From contig NZ_JAVESS010000001.1 of assembly GCF_034006445.1 (NCBI RefSeq), positions 434,001 through 498,000 on the forward strand: a DNA stretch of 64,000 nt, read 5' to 3'. Of the stretch, positions 8,801-18,310 are shown piece by piece (the stretch's first letter is position 1; every line of letters starts with the position of its first letter). Origin of the DNA: Desulfovibrio sp. Lineage in GTDB: Bacteria > Desulfobacterota > Desulfovibrionia > Desulfovibrionales > Desulfovibrionaceae. A model generated the notes under the pieces. It did no database searches. It was not told the DNA's origin and saw only the letters and a list, made by a program, of their open reading frames with translations. A program made the position numbers and the translations under genes.

Positions 8801-10483
8801 ATGAGCAACGAACCAGACAAGATTATTTATTCAATGATCCGCGTGACCAAGCGCCACGGCCAGAAGGAAGTGCTTAAAGACATTTCCCTCTCCTATTTTT
8901 ATGGGGCCAAAATCGGCGTACTTGGGTTGAACGGCGCGGGCAAATCCAGCCTGCTGCGAATCCTGGCTGGCGTGGACCAGGCCTATGACGGCAAGACTGT
9001 CCTCGCCCCTGGTCACACCATAGGCTATCTGGAACAGGAACCCCTTTCCAGTGAAACGCGAACCGTGCGCGAGGTGGTTGAGGATGGCGTCAGCGATCTG
9101 ACCGCCATTGCCCGTCAGTTTGAAGAGATCAACGCCAAGTTCTCCGAGCCGATGGAGCCGGACGAAATGGACGCGCTGATCACGCGGCAGGCAGAAGTGC
9201 AGGAACTCATGGACGCCAAGAACATCTGGGATCTGGATTCCCGGCTTGAAATGGCCATGGATGCCCTGCGTTGCCCCCCCGGCGACATGCCCGTGCCCCA
9301 GATTTCCGGCGGCGAGCGCCGCCGTGTCGCACTGTGCCGCCTGTTGCTGCAAAATCCCGATATTCTGCTGCTGGACGAACCAACCAACCACCTGGACGCG
9401 GAGTCCGTGGCCTGGCTTGAACGCTACCTCTCCACCTTTCCCGGCACAGTTATCGCCGTCACGCATGACCGCTACTTCCTTGACAACGTGGCGGGCTGGA
9501 TTCTCGAACTGGATCGCGGGCGGGGCATTCCCTGGAAGGGCAATTATTCGTCCTGGCTTGAACAAAAGCAAAAACGCCTTGCCCACGAAGAAAGATCAGA
9601 AGCCGAACGGCAGAAAACCCTGCAACGCGAGCTGGAGTGGGTGCGGATGTCTCCCAAAGGCCGCCACGCCAAGGGCAAGGCCCGTCTTAACGCCTATGAA
9701 GCCATGCTTTCACACGAGAGTGAAAAGCGTGCGCCTGACCTTGAAATCTATATTCCGCCGGGACCGCGGCTCGGCAAGAGCGTTATTGAAATTGGCGGCA
9801 TCAGCAAGGCCATGGGCGACCGTATGCTGATGGACGGCGTGAACGCCATCATTCCGCCAGGAGCCATTGTGGGCATCGTTGGCCCCAACGGCGCGGGTAA
9901 AACAACGCTTTTCAAGATGCTGGTCGGGCAGGAAAAGCCTGATTCCGGCACGCTCAAGGTTGGAGAAACCGTACAGTTCGCCTACGTTGATCAGGGGCGT
10001 GAATCCCTCACGCCTGGAAAAACCGTGTACGAACTCATCAGCGACGGGGCAGAGGCCATAAAGCTCGGCAATCGCGAGATCAACGCCCGCGCGTACTGCA
10101 CACGTTTCAACTTCCAGGGGGCGGATCAGCAGAAAAAGGTCGAGGTGCTTTCCGGCGGAGAGCGCAACCGACTGCATCTGGCGCGCATGCTCAAGTCCGG
10201 GGCCAACGTGCTGCTGCTTGACGAACCCACCAACGATATTGACGTCAACACCATGCGCGCCCTTGAAGACGCGCTGGACAACTTTGCGGGCTGCGTGCTG
10301 GTTATCAGCCATGATCGCTGGTTCCTCGACAGGGTGGCCACGCACATTATGGCCTTTGAAGACGAAGCCAACGTGGTTTTTGTCGAAGGCAACTATTCAG
10401 ATTATGATGATGACCGTAAAAAGCGACTCGGCAAGGATGCCGATACGCCGCACCGCCTCAAATTCCGTAAACTGACACGATAA
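8801..10483 (+). CDS. ettA: ABC-F protein EttA, energy-dependent translational throttle
   Basis: 560 residues from the ATG at 8801, preceded by GAGGAG; an upstream in-frame extension has no ribosome site. Two ABC domains without membrane segments: Walker A GLNGAGKSS with signature SGGERRRVAL in the first, and GPNGAGKTT with SGGERNRLHL in the second. LLLDEPTNHLDAESVAWLE and LLLDEPTNDIDVNTMRALE are the Walker B/D-loop regions. The arm insertion and the charged inter-domain linker (about 255-330) are typical of EttA, which binds the ribosomal E site and gates elongation by the ATP/ADP ratio. A small GC hairpin at 8724-8745 lies in the leader. Confidence 0.95.
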   Translation: MSNEPDKIIYSMIRVTKRHGQKEVLKDISLSYFYGAKIGVLGLNGAGKSSLLRILAGVDQAYDGKTVLAPGHTIGYLEQEPLSSETRTVREVVEDGVSDLTAIARQFEEINAKFSEPMEPDEMDALITRQAEVQELMDAKNIWDLDSRLEMAMDALRCPPGDMPVPQISGGERRRVALCRLLLQNPDILLLDEPTNHLDAESVAWLERYLSTFPGTVIAVTHDRYFLDNVAGWILELDRGRGIPWKGNYSSWLEQKQKRLAHEERSEAERQKTLQRELEWVRMSPKGRHAKGKARLNAYEAMLSHESEKRAPDLEIYIPPGPRLGKSVIEIGGISKAMGDRMLMDGVNAIIPPGAIVGIVGPNGAGKTTLFKMLVGQEKPDSGTLKVGETVQFAYVDQGRESLTPGKTVYELISDGAEAIKLGNREINARAYCTRFNFQGADQQKKVEVLSGGERNRLHLARMLKSGANVLLLDEPTNDIDVNTMRALEDALDNFAGCVLVISHDRWFLDRVATHIMAFEDEANVVFVEGNYSDYDDDRKKRLGKDADTPHRLKFRKLTR

Positions 10484-10489
10484 ACGCCT

Positions 10490-10525
10490 CCCCCCTGCGT
10501 CGGCTGCCCGGCGCAGGGGGGCAGG
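10490..10525 (+). terminator. Hairpin after ettA
   Basis: CCCCCCTGCG (10490-10499) pairs with CGCAGGGGGG (10512-10521) over a 12-base loop. Only a poor T tract follows (GGTTCTT), so it may end transcription weakly or attenuate entry into the next gene. Confidence 0.55.
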
Positions 10526-10541
10526 TTCTTCTGGAGGGCAG

Positions 10542-12134
10542 ATGCATAAATGGAAAAATCTGCAAGACCCTTTTCGCCGCTGTAATTTTTCAGGCAGCGC
10601 GCGCATCTTTGTCTTGAGTCTCTTGGTAACTCTCATGTCCACTGGCGGCGCCTGGGCTGTTCCCGGAAAAATCGCCACCACCGCGCCGACAAGTCCGGTT
10701 TCCGTCATTCTCTCGCCTTCTGGCGGCCAGGTTCAGGTTGAAGAAACCCTGCCCGTTGTCATGAATGATGATATGGGCGTTTTAAGCTTTGTGCTGCCGG
10801 GCGGTGCTGAAGATCTGCAGATCAATGTGCCGGGGCACGTCATCGCCCGTTGGACGACCTTTCCCCAGGTTCTGGAGCGTAAGGGACATCTCGCCGCCAT
10901 GCGCGAAGACCTGACAAAAGAGATTAACGAAGTCAACGGCAGGCTGGCAGCACTCAAGGCCCAGTTGGCGCTGTGGCAAAGCCCGCCTGTCAGCAGTTCC
11001 TACCAGGACCTTGTGCAGAGAGAAAAACGGCAGGAGGGAGCAATTCCCGGCCTGATCATCGAGCAGGCGAATCTTGTGAGCCATCTGGAAACGCTGCGTC
11101 AGCAACTGGACCAGTTGCCCCTGAGTCCGGAGATGGGACAGCGCGTCACCATAGCTCTGCGCAAACCCATCAAGGATAAAAATCTGAAAGTAACCTACAG
11201 CTATCAATTGCAAAATTGTGGCTGGCGGCCTGTATATTCTTTTGACGCAAAAACCGGCAATGGCAAGAGCAATGAAACCGCGGTTCGCCTGATGGCTGAA
11301 ATCTGGCAACTTTCTGGCATTGATTGGCAAAACGCCCAGATTACCCTTATTTCCAGAGGTGAAGGGCCGCGCGAACCTGCAAAGCTGAGAAAGTGGGTCG
11401 TCGATTCACAGGCCACGCCTGCTCCCATGCCTACTCCAGTGGCACGTCAGGCCGCCAGCCGGGCCATGATGATGACGGCTGAATCTGACGCGGCCTCTGT
11501 GGCACCTCCTGTGGTGCATGACAGCAGCGCCGTGTTCGCCCGCTGGAGCCTTGCCGTGCGCGGCCTGCCCGAGGGGCGCTCCCGTCTGCTCATTGTTGAA
11601 GATATGTGGAAAACCTCCCTGCAATGGCTGGCCCGCCCCACCACAGGCGACAGTCGCGTGTGGCTCATGGGCAAGTATACTCTGCCGGCAGAGCAGTCCT
11701 GGCCTGATGGTTCCGCAGAGTTTTGCGTGGATGGCCAGGGCGTCGGCCAGGGCTTCTTCACCCCGCGTGGGGGAGAAGCAACCCTGTATTTCGGGCCTGA
11801 CCCGCGCGTCCACATAAACGTCATTGTGAACAGCAGACGTCGCGGCGAAAGCGGCTTCCTCGAAAAGAGCCGCACGTGGACCTGGGCCTGGACGTACGTG
11901 CTGAGCAATACGCACAAGAATCCTGTCAGCGTCCGTCTTGAGCGGCCCATGCCGATGATAGTTGATCAGGGCGTCACGGTTACCTACAACGACGCACCGA
12001 CCTCACAGCAGGTGCCGGATGAGCAGATGCTGCTTTGGAATGTTGATGTACCCGCCGATGGCAAGGCCGAGGTCAAGCATTCCGTGACCATAACTTCATC
12101 CAAAGAAATACCGATGATCAGTGATATTCCCTAA
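10542..12134 (+). CDS. Secreted DUF4139 domain protein
   Basis: 530 residues. An N-terminal signal-like segment (about 22-40, FVLSLLVTLMSTGGAWA) predicts export. A coiled region (about 125-200, MREDLTKEINEVNGRLAALKAQ onward in shorter pieces) precedes a beta-rich domain with VTYSYQLQNCGWRPVYSFD and the repeated pattern of the DUF4139/MuiA family. Proteins of this family are envelope or secreted factors of unknown activity. An Ala/Pro-rich stretch at about 290-335 looks like a flexible linker inside the domain. GGAGGG precedes the ATG. The gene sits alone between two hairpins. Confidence 0.8.
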   Translation: MHKWKNLQDPFRRCNFSGSARIFVLSLLVTLMSTGGAWAVPGKIATTAPTSPVSVILSPSGGQVQVEETLPVVMNDDMGVLSFVLPGGAEDLQINVPGHVIARWTTFPQVLERKGHLAAMREDLTKEINEVNGRLAALKAQLALWQSPPVSSSYQDLVQREKRQEGAIPGLIIEQANLVSHLETLRQQLDQLPLSPEMGQRVTIALRKPIKDKNLKVTYSYQLQNCGWRPVYSFDAKTGNGKSNETAVRLMAEIWQLSGIDWQNAQITLISRGEGPREPAKLRKWVVDSQATPAPMPTPVARQAASRAMMMTAESDAASVAPPVVHDSSAVFARWSLAVRGLPEGRSRLLIVEDMWKTSLQWLARPTTGDSRVWLMGKYTLPAEQSWPDGSAEFCVDGQGVGQGFFTPRGGEATLYFGPDPRVHINVIVNSRRRGESGFLEKSRTWTWAWTYVLSNTHKNPVSVRLERPMPMIVDQGVTVTYNDAPTSQQVPDEQMLLWNVDVPADGKAEVKHSVTITSSKEIPMISDIP

Positions 12135-12163
12135 TGCGTCCGCATGGGGAGAGCTTATAGCGC

Positions 12164-12198
12164 AAAAGCCGCCCTGTTCGAGCAGGGCGGCTTTTACA
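12164..12198. terminator. Rho-independent terminator after the DUF4139 gene
   Basis: AAAAGCCGCCCTG pairs perfectly with CAGGGCGGCTTTT around TTCGAG. It is symmetric and could act on both strands. Confidence 0.92.
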
Positions 12199-12242
12199 AC
12201 CACCAAACAAGTGCGTAAACGTTGAGCGAGGAGCAAAATCAC

Positions 12243-12893
12243 GTGAAATTTAACCCCATTTTTTTTGACCTTGACGGTACCATCACCGATTCGGCGCAGG
12301 GCATCATACGCGCGGTGCAGTATGCGCTGGAGGCTTTCAATATTTCCGCCTCGGAAGAAAGCCTGATTCCCTTTATCGGCCCGCCACTCCGGGATTCGTT
12401 CGCACAGTTTTTTCCCGGAGATACTGAAAAACTGGAACAGGTGGTCGCCAAGTACAGAGAATATTACGGGGAGCAGGGCATTTTTGAGGCTCGCCTGTAT
12501 GACGGCATTGCAGATCTCTTGTGCCAACTGGCGGAAAAAGGGCACATTCTCGCCCTGGCAACGTCAAAGCCGGAATCCTTTGCCGTGCGCATCATAGAGC
12601 ACTTTGACCTGACGCGCTATTTTACCTGCATTGCCGGGGCGCAACTCAAGGGAACGCGCACCGACAAACCCGCAGTCCTGCGTTATGCCTGCCAGACTCT
12701 CGGCATTACGCCGTCAGAAGCCTGCCTGATGGTTGGCGATCGCAAGTACGACGTGCTTGGAGCGCATGAAGTGGGCATGCCCTGCGCCGCCGTTTTATAC
12801 GGCTACGGATCCGAAGAAGAACTGAAAAAGGCTGGCGCGGATCAGATATGCCGCGATGTGAAGGCGCTACGGAAGTTATTGACCGGAGAATGA
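12243..12893 (+). CDS. HAD-superfamily phosphatase, Gph-like
   Basis: 216 residues from a GTG at 12243 with GAGGAG nine bases upstream; this start puts the nucleophile motif near the N-terminus as in the family. Motif I is FFDLDGTITDS (catalytic Asp pair), motif II is ALATSKP, motif III K is in the TRTDKPAVLRY region, and motif IV is MVGDRKYDVLGAHEVGMP. This is the pattern of phosphoglycolate phosphatase/PpaX-type enzymes with a helical cap between motifs I and II. The true substrate is not determined by sequence. It converges with the HD-GYP gene 6 bases away with no hairpin between. Confidence 0.9.
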   Translation: MKFNPIFFDLDGTITDSAQGIIRAVQYALEAFNISASEESLIPFIGPPLRDSFAQFFPGDTEKLEQVVAKYREYYGEQGIFEARLYDGIADLLCQLAEKGHILALATSKPESFAVRIIEHFDLTRYFTCIAGAQLKGTRTDKPAVLRYACQTLGITPSEACLMVGDRKYDVLGAHEVGMPCAAVLYGYGSEEELKKAGADQICRDVKALRKLLTGE

Positions 12894-12899
12894 TGGGCT

Positions 12900-14133
12900 T
12901 TATTGGAACGCTTGCGACAGAAGCAAGGTGATGTCCATCTGTTCGGCCTCATTGCCTGCCAGAGAACGCTCAATCTCAACTCCCGGCTCTCTGCTCAAAT
13001 CCAGGGCGTACGGCTTTACGGGTCTGCCCACCGGATCGAAAGCCAGCATGATGCATGGCAGCGCGGGGAAGTTGGGATTGGAGCGGCAAACAACGCCGCG
13101 CTCGCCGCTGGACAGCTGCACTGGTGTACCCACAGGGTAGATTCCCATCATTTTGATAAAGCGCTCAACATATCCGGGGGCCCAGGCCTGTCCCCGCATT
13201 TTGTACATGAGGGCCAATGCCACATTGGCTGGCATGGGCGTTTTATACACTCTTCGGGCTGAAAGGGCGTCGTAGTTGTCGCTCACGGAAAGAATGCGGC
13301 CATAAATGCCTATTTTTTTTTCCGGACAGACCATACGGATAGCCTGTGCCATTGTGCCGTTCATGATGCTGCACGACACCCTGCAGAACTTCAGGCCGCA
13401 CGTTTTCGACCTTTTTGAGATGATTGTAACCAAGCAGCACATGAGACTGCATGATCTCCTGCTCGTTGGGTAGAAGCCGACGTGGTGCGTTGAGAATTTC
13501 CTGTGGCACAAAAGCTTTGCCAAAGTCATGTAAAAGACTGGACATGCCAACAAGATGCAGGTTGTCTTCTGATAGTCCGAGATAATGGGCGTACGCAACA
13601 GCGAAAATGGTTACATTAACCGAGTGCGTGTAGGTGTATTCGTCCGAGCTTTTAAGCTTTGACAAGGAGATGAGCGCGTCAACATTGCGGTTGAGACTGT
13701 TGACAATGGACTCCACATATGGCTGGGATGCCGCAACGTCTATGGCGCCGCCCTGAGCGGCCTGCATCAGGCTTTTAACATGCTCGAAAGAATCCGAATA
13801 GATGGCTTTGGCCTGAGGCATCTCCTCATCCAGAGAAACCAGTGAGGTGCGGGGATCGGGCCAGTCCGAAAAGTCATCATCACCGTTTGCCAAACCGCCC
13901 GGATGGTCAGCATCGGGGTCTTTTGCAAAGCTGTCCATTTGACGGAAACGGCTGGGGTCATGGTACGCTTCTGCAAAACCCTGCCTGACGATAGTATCTA
14001 TTTCTTCCTGCGAAGTAATAAGCCCCTCTTGCATATACAAAAGGGGAGCTCTAAGCCAGGAAATACCCGGATTAACAATAAACATCCCTGGCTTGAGCTC
14101 AGTAATAATTATTTTTACTGGATCCATAGCCAC
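12900..14133 (-). pseudogene. HD-GYP domain phosphodiesterase gene, frameshifted at an A9 tract
   Basis: Two overlapping frames encode one HD-GYP protein. The first (from GTG 14133 or ATG 14127) holds a DUF3391-like N-terminus (IIITELKPGMFIVNPG), the HD motif SSLLHDFGK and HHERHNGTGYPYGLSGKK, then runs off. The second frame continues with IGIYGRILSVSDNYDALS and RRVYKTPMP to the stop at 12900. The break falls in nine A residues on the minus strand (13313-13321); eight would restore a single 410-residue protein. Intact members hydrolyse cyclic di-GMP. The DFGK and HNG variants are mild departures from the usual DIGK and DG. Sequencing error, true decay, or slippage at the A tract are all possible. 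Confidence 0.85.
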
Positions 14134-14149
14134 GAAAGCCTCTCTATGT

Positions 14150-14173
14150 CCGGGTCACTGCGACATGACCCGG
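14150..14173. promoter_or_regulatory. Inverted repeat upstream of the HD-GYP gene
   Basis: CCGGGTCA and TGACCCGG, perfect 8-bp arms separated by 8 bases, end 17 bases before the GTG start of the minus-strand HD-GYP gene. The position suits an operator or a 5' leader hairpin. No regulator is apparent. Confidence 0.45.
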
Positions 14174-14303
14174 ATATACACGTCTGGAGTAAAGACTCAC
14201 TAGCGTTATCATTGAAATCAATCTGACGGTTGCGCGAGCAAGGCCTGCCATAAATGGGCAAATTCGGCCTGTCAGATCTGTTATCGCCACCACAGGGGGG
14301 GCG

Positions 14304-14334
14304 TCAGCTTTGAACGGTATGTATTCAAAGCTGA
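14304..14334. terminator. 11-bp stem just past lysC
   Basis: TCAGCTTTGAA pairs perfectly with TTCAAAGCTGA around a 9-base loop, starting 7 bases beyond the lysC stop. There is no T tract on the lysC strand, so it may be a 3' stabilising hairpin rather than a classic terminator. Confidence 0.5.
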
Positions 14335-14340
14335 TATCCT

Positions 14341-15576
14341 CTAGCCGATATCCCAGTCAAGGCCGAAAGTGTCGTGCAGTATGCGTACTGCCAGCTCAAC
14401 GTACTTTTCCTGAATCAAAATGGTGATCTTGATTTCGGAAGTGCTGATCATAAGAATATTGATGCCTTCCTGCGTAAGGGCGGCAAATGTGCGGGCCGCG
14501 ACGCCGGAATGGTTGCGCATGCCAACACCAATGGCCGAAACCTTGGCCACGCTCACATCGTGCAGAACTTCGGATGCGCCGGTTTTTTCGGCAACTTCTT
14601 TCATCACCGCCAGAGTTTGCTGCAGATCTTTGCGCGAAATGGTGAAGGTGATGTCCGTATGACCGTCCAGGCTGGTGTTCTGAACAATCATGTCGACCAG
14701 AATGCCTTTTTCAGAGAGCGGCCCGAACACGGCAGCGGCCATTCCAGGTACATCGGGCAGATCGCGCATGGTTACGCGGGCTTGATCTTTATCATAGGCA
14801 ATGCCGGAAACAAGAACGGCTTCCATGCTGGAATCCTCCTGAGTAACAAGGGTGCCGGGATCACTGCTGAATGTGGAGCGCACCCGCACGGGAACTTTGT
14901 ATTTTTTGGCAAATTCCACCGAACGTATGTGCAGAACCTTGGCCCCCATGCTGGCCATTTCCAGCATTTCTTCATAGGCGACGCGGTCCATTTTACGGGC
15001 GGTTGAGCAGATGTTGGGGTCAGTGGTATAGACGCCGTCAACATCTGTATAAATTTCGCATTCGACTGATCCCAGAGCCGCAGCCAAAGCCACAGCCGAA
15101 GTGTCGGATCCGCCGCGACCGAGGGTGGTTATGCGGCCGTCTTCAGTGCAACCCTGAAAACCCGCCACCACAAGCACATCGTAGTCTTCCAGAAAAGCGT
15201 ACAGAGCTTTGCTGTTTATGGAGCGGATACGCGCGCGGCCGAAGTCTTCGTCAGTGGTAATGGGTATCTGCCAGCCCAGCAGGGATCTGGCACGAATTCC
15301 CGCATCCTTGAGCAGCATGGTAAACAGGCTGATGGAAACCTGTTCGCCTGTGGCCACAAGCGCGTCGCATTCGGCTTTGTCCGGCGTGCCCGACCATTCA
15401 TCGGCAAGCGCTAAAAGGTGATTGGTTTCGCCAGACCTGGCTGACAATACGGCTATAACCTTGTTGCCTTGAGCGAGGCCGTGCAGAACTTTTTCCCGCA
15501 CCTGCTTCATGCACTCAAGTCTGGCCACAGAGGTGCCGCCGAACTTTTGTACTAAAATTTTCATGCCTGTATCCAT
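14341..15576 (-). CDS. lysC: Aspartate kinase
   Basis: 411 residues. The N-terminal kinase domain starts with KILVQKFGGTSVA and holds ITTLGRGGSDTSAVALA (about 155-171) and the FSSDPGTLV region; the C-terminus carries two ACT domains (about 265-410) for allosteric control, as in monofunctional lysine/threonine-sensitive enzymes. It phosphorylates aspartate, the first step to lysine, threonine and methionine; dapF and dapL for lysine lie 12 kb away. AAGGA precedes the ATG at 15576, though an ATG four codons later is also plausible. The gene is probably transcribed with tsaE upstream. Confidence 0.96.
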   Translation of the reverse strand: MDTGMKILVQKFGGTSVARLECMKQVREKVLHGLAQGNKVIAVLSARSGETNHLLALADEWSGTPDKAECDALVATGEQVSISLFTMLLKDAGIRARSLLGWQIPITTDEDFGRARIRSINSKALYAFLEDYDVLVVAGFQGCTEDGRITTLGRGGSDTSAVALAAALGSVECEIYTDVDGVYTTDPNICSTARKMDRVAYEEMLEMASMGAKVLHIRSVEFAKKYKVPVRVRSTFSSDPGTLVTQEDSSMEAVLVSGIAYDKDQARVTMRDLPDVPGMAAAVFGPLSEKGILVDMIVQNTSLDGHTDITFTISRKDLQQTLAVMKEVAEKTGASEVLHDVSVAKVSAIGVGMRNHSGVAARTFAALTQEGINILMISTSEIKITILIQEKYVELAVRILHDTFGLDWDIG

Positions 15577-15634
15577 TGCCCACTATCCTTAAAGAGTACA
15601 ACAGGCCAGCCGCATAGACGGCCGGGCCCCAGCC

Positions 15635-16120
15635 TCAGGCTTTGCGCATGGGCCATTGACCGCGCAAATGACGCAACAAAGCTTCGGCTCGGGAGCCGTG
15701 CGCCTGTATCGTCAGTAATCGATGTTCTTCGCATGCCTTTAATGTGATGTCCAGATATTCTTCGGGTCTGTCCTGCTCGGGCAGCAATTCAGACCATTCA
15801 ACTATATTTAAAACCTTCGGATTATCCAGCGCGTCAAAAAGTTCCTCCGGCAAAGATCCGGCACAACGGTATAGATCACAATGCAGGACTGGTGGTACTG
15901 TTGCATAATGGTTGCATAGAGTAAAAGAGGGGCTTGACACTTCCGCTTCTGAACCTCCCGGTAAAGACAGCACCATAAAACGTGTCAGCGTTGTTTTTCC
16001 GCTGCCAAGGTCGCCATGCAACAGAAGCGTTCTTGTTTTTGCATCGCCACTTACTGCCGCTACAAGCATTTCGGCAAAGCGGGCTGTATCCTCAAGGCTG
16101 TAGAGTATTATCTGGGCCAT
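15635..16120 (-). CDS. tsaE: tRNA t6A biosynthesis ATPase TsaE
   Basis: 161 residues from the ATG at 16120; a longer frame extends inside nnr but only as an overlap artefact. Walker A is LLHGDLGSGKTTLTRF (about 34-49), followed by SSPSFTLCNHY, which matches the conserved S-P-T/S-F-x-L-x-x-x-Y of the YjeE/TsaE family, and a downstream LYR and VEWSELLP. TsaE works with TsaB and TsaD to make N6-threonylcarbamoyladenosine on ANN-reading tRNAs. The start lies 13 bases inside the end of nnr, implying coupling in the acpS-nnr-tsaE operon. Confidence 0.93.
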   Translation of the reverse strand: MAQIILYSLEDTARFAEMLVAAVSGDAKTRTLLLHGDLGSGKTTLTRFMVLSLPGGSEAEVSSPSFTLCNHYATVPPVLHCDLYRCAGSLPEELFDALDNPKVLNIVEWSELLPEQDRPEEYLDITLKACEEHRLLTIQAHGSRAEALLRHLRGQWPMRKA

Positions 16121-17769
16121 GCAAAAGTATCTTCCTTGTCTTGCTGTACGGTGTGAAGCACGTGGGGCAGGGCATCTGCTGTCGCTGTTGGAGTGTTTCC
16201 GCGCAGGGGCCATTGCACGGCCAGACTGCGCCCGGCCAGGGCGTGCAGGGCTACGCCCATGCCTGCCGCCAGCAGGGAAGGATGACAGTCCCAGGGCAGG
16301 GCAGCGCTGCATTCACGCAGAACATCCGCCCGTGAAGCGAGCAGTCCGCCTATGCAGCCCGCCAGCACATCGCCTGACCCGCCCACAGCCAATTGCGGGA
16401 CATCATACGGGCAAATCAATGTGGGGCCAGTTGATTGCCGCACCATGGTGCCTGCCCCTTTAAGCACAGCAACGCCGCAACTTGCGGCGCACAGTTTATC
16501 CAGGGCCGCCCACCGATCGCCCTGAACACATTGGGCCGATTGGCCAAGAAGCATGCCCGCCTCGCCGGGGTGCGGCGTAAGGACGTCTTCTTTGCGGATT
16601 TTATCCAGCAACTTGGGTTCATACGAAAGCAGGGCCAAGGCATCGGCATCAAAAACAGTCGGCGGCCGGTGTGCTTCCAGCAGGGCATGCAGAAATTTTG
16701 CAGCGTCTTTATCTCGTCCCATTCCGGGGCCGATGACCACGGCGGTACAGGTATCCATCAAGGAGCAAAGTCTGGTTGAAATGGCAGACGGCCAATGGGG
16801 CCCAGTGTTCTCCAGGGCCAGGGTCATGATTTCAGGCCAGCCGCACTTGATGTCGGTAATGGCATCAGCGGGAGCGGCCACGGTCACCAGTCCCGCGCCA
16901 GTTCGCAGAGCCGCGCGGGCGGCAAGGTGGGCTGCGCCTCCGTAGCCAGGCGCACCGCCCAGAATCAGGACATGGCCAAAAGTATTTTTAAAGCTGTTCT
17001 CAGGCAGGCCGGACGGCAGCGCAAGGGGCGCAAGGCAGTGCCCGTCAAGCAGATAACCGGAACAGTGCGCGCCATCGCGCACCCTTGCGGGTATGCCGAT
17101 ATCGCGCACATGCACGGATCCTGTCCATTGTCGGCTCCAGGGCAGGGCCAGGCCGGGTTTTCCAGCCGCAAAGCAGACCGTGCATGTTGCCCGTACCGCA
17201 AGCGGCATGGGCTTGCCCGTGCAGGCGTCCAGCCCCGAAGGAATGTCCAGGGACAGTACCAAACGCCCCGGCGCGAGTTCATTTATGGCTTCAACAAGGG
17301 ACAAGGCGTCCTCACGCAGTGGCCCGCGAAAACCGGTGCCAAGCAGGCCGTCAACAATAAGATGCGGCAGATCATACTGCGGCAGATTCCAGCGGTTTTG
17401 TTTGAAGCGCAGTTGGTAAAAGGGTACGCCAGCGGCCTTGGCCACCTTCATGTGCCGGGCGCTGGCCCCTTTGTGCTGGCTTTGCGCCTTTGTATGCAGC
17501 ACCAGAGGTTTCGCACCTGCGTCAAGGAGGTAGCGCGCAAGGCAGACCGCATCGCCCCCGTTATTGCCGTTTCCCATAAATAACCAGACAGTCTTGCCCG
17601 CAATATCCGGGCAATGGCGGCACAAGACGACAAAAGCCTCACGTGCGGCGTTTTCCATCAAGAGCATTTCGGGAAGCCCAAGAGCTTCCGCGCCCGCATC
17701 CCATGCGCGAATCTCCTGAGGAAAGGGCAGAGGGGGCAAGAGAAAGCGGGATGTGGATGAATAACTCAT
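16108..17769 (-). CDS. nnr: Bifunctional NAD(P)H-hydrate epimerase/dehydratase
   Basis: 553 residues with two domains: the YjeF_N epimerase (about 1-225; MENAAREAF and FMGNGNNGGDAVCLARYL) and the ribokinase-like ADP-dependent dehydratase (about 240-540; LILGGAPGYGGAAHLAARAA, LTPHPGEAGMLLG and GGSGDVLAGCIGG). Together they repair NADHX and NADPHX, the hydrated, inactive forms of the cofactors. The ATG overlaps the stop of acpS (TAATG) and the C-terminus overlaps tsaE, an arrangement commonly seen for these housekeeping genes. Confidence 0.95.
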   Translation of the reverse strand: MSYSSTSRFLLPPLPFPQEIRAWDAGAEALGLPEMLLMENAAREAFVVLCRHCPDIAGKTVWLFMGNGNNGGDAVCLARYLLDAGAKPLVLHTKAQSQHKGASARHMKVAKAAGVPFYQLRFKQNRWNLPQYDLPHLIVDGLLGTGFRGPLREDALSLVEAINELAPGRLVLSLDIPSGLDACTGKPMPLAVRATCTVCFAAGKPGLALPWSRQWTGSVHVRDIGIPARVRDGAHCSGYLLDGHCLAPLALPSGLPENSFKNTFGHVLILGGAPGYGGAAHLAARAALRTGAGLVTVAAPADAITDIKCGWPEIMTLALENTGPHWPSAISTRLCSLMDTCTAVVIGPGMGRDKDAAKFLHALLEAHRPPTVFDADALALLSYEPKLLDKIRKEDVLTPHPGEAGMLLGQSAQCVQGDRWAALDKLCAASCGVAVLKGAGTMVRQSTGPTLICPYDVPQLAVGGSGDVLAGCIGGLLASRADVLRECSAALPWDCHPSLLAAGMGVALHALAGRSLAVQWPLRGNTPTATADALPHVLHTVQQDKEDTFAWPR

Positions 17770-18140
17770 TAGCTCTCCAAAACCACCACGGCCACAGCCG
17801 AAGAACGGTCATGGCTGATGGATACGTGGCAGCGGGTAACGCCCATGGCCTGGGCCTGTTGCAATGCCTCGCCGTGCAGCAACAAGTTCGGCTTGCCGCC
17901 CGGGCCGGAAACAGTCTCAACCTGAGCAGGCCCGATGCCCTGGCTGAACCCCGTGCCCAGGGCCTTGACGGCTGCCTCTTTGGCGGCAAAACGCCCGGCC
18001 ACGTAATTGAGAGGATGCCCCGGCATGCCAGCCAGTTCTTCCGGCCCCAGAATCTTTTCGGCAAAACGCAGACCAAAGCGGCCAAGACTTTTTTCTATGC
18101 GGGCAAGCTCAACGATATCGATGCCCATACCTACTATCAT
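17769..18140 (-). CDS. acpS: Holo-[acyl-carrier-protein] synthase
   Basis: 123 residues from the ATG at 18140, which has GGGG upstream and gives the usual MIVGMGIDIVELARIE start; longer frames run into the ugd leader. The motif VAGRFAAKEAAVKALGTG (about 47-64) carries the magnesium-binding Glu and catalytic Lys, and CHVSISHD follows. It transfers 4'-phosphopantetheine from CoA to apo-ACP. First gene of the acpS-nnr-tsaE operon, divergent from ugd with a 170-base shared promoter region. Confidence 0.95.
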   Translation of the reverse strand: MIVGMGIDIVELARIEKSLGRFGLRFAEKILGPEELAGMPGHPLNYVAGRFAAKEAAVKALGTGFSQGIGPAQVETVSGPGGKPNLLLHGEALQQAQAMGVTRCHVSISHDRSSAVAVVVLES

Positions 18141-18310
18141 TTTATCCCCATTGCTGCGCAAAGGTTTGTGTGCCGGGACTATTGGGGCAGGAGGTCTGGT
18201 TGCCCAATGAAAAAAAATATCGTATATGCAGCCACTCGACGAATTATTTTGACCCGTTCCCGGTTGTAACGTCAAGGGTGCGGTCTGTTTTAATACAGGG
18301 AGAATACTAC

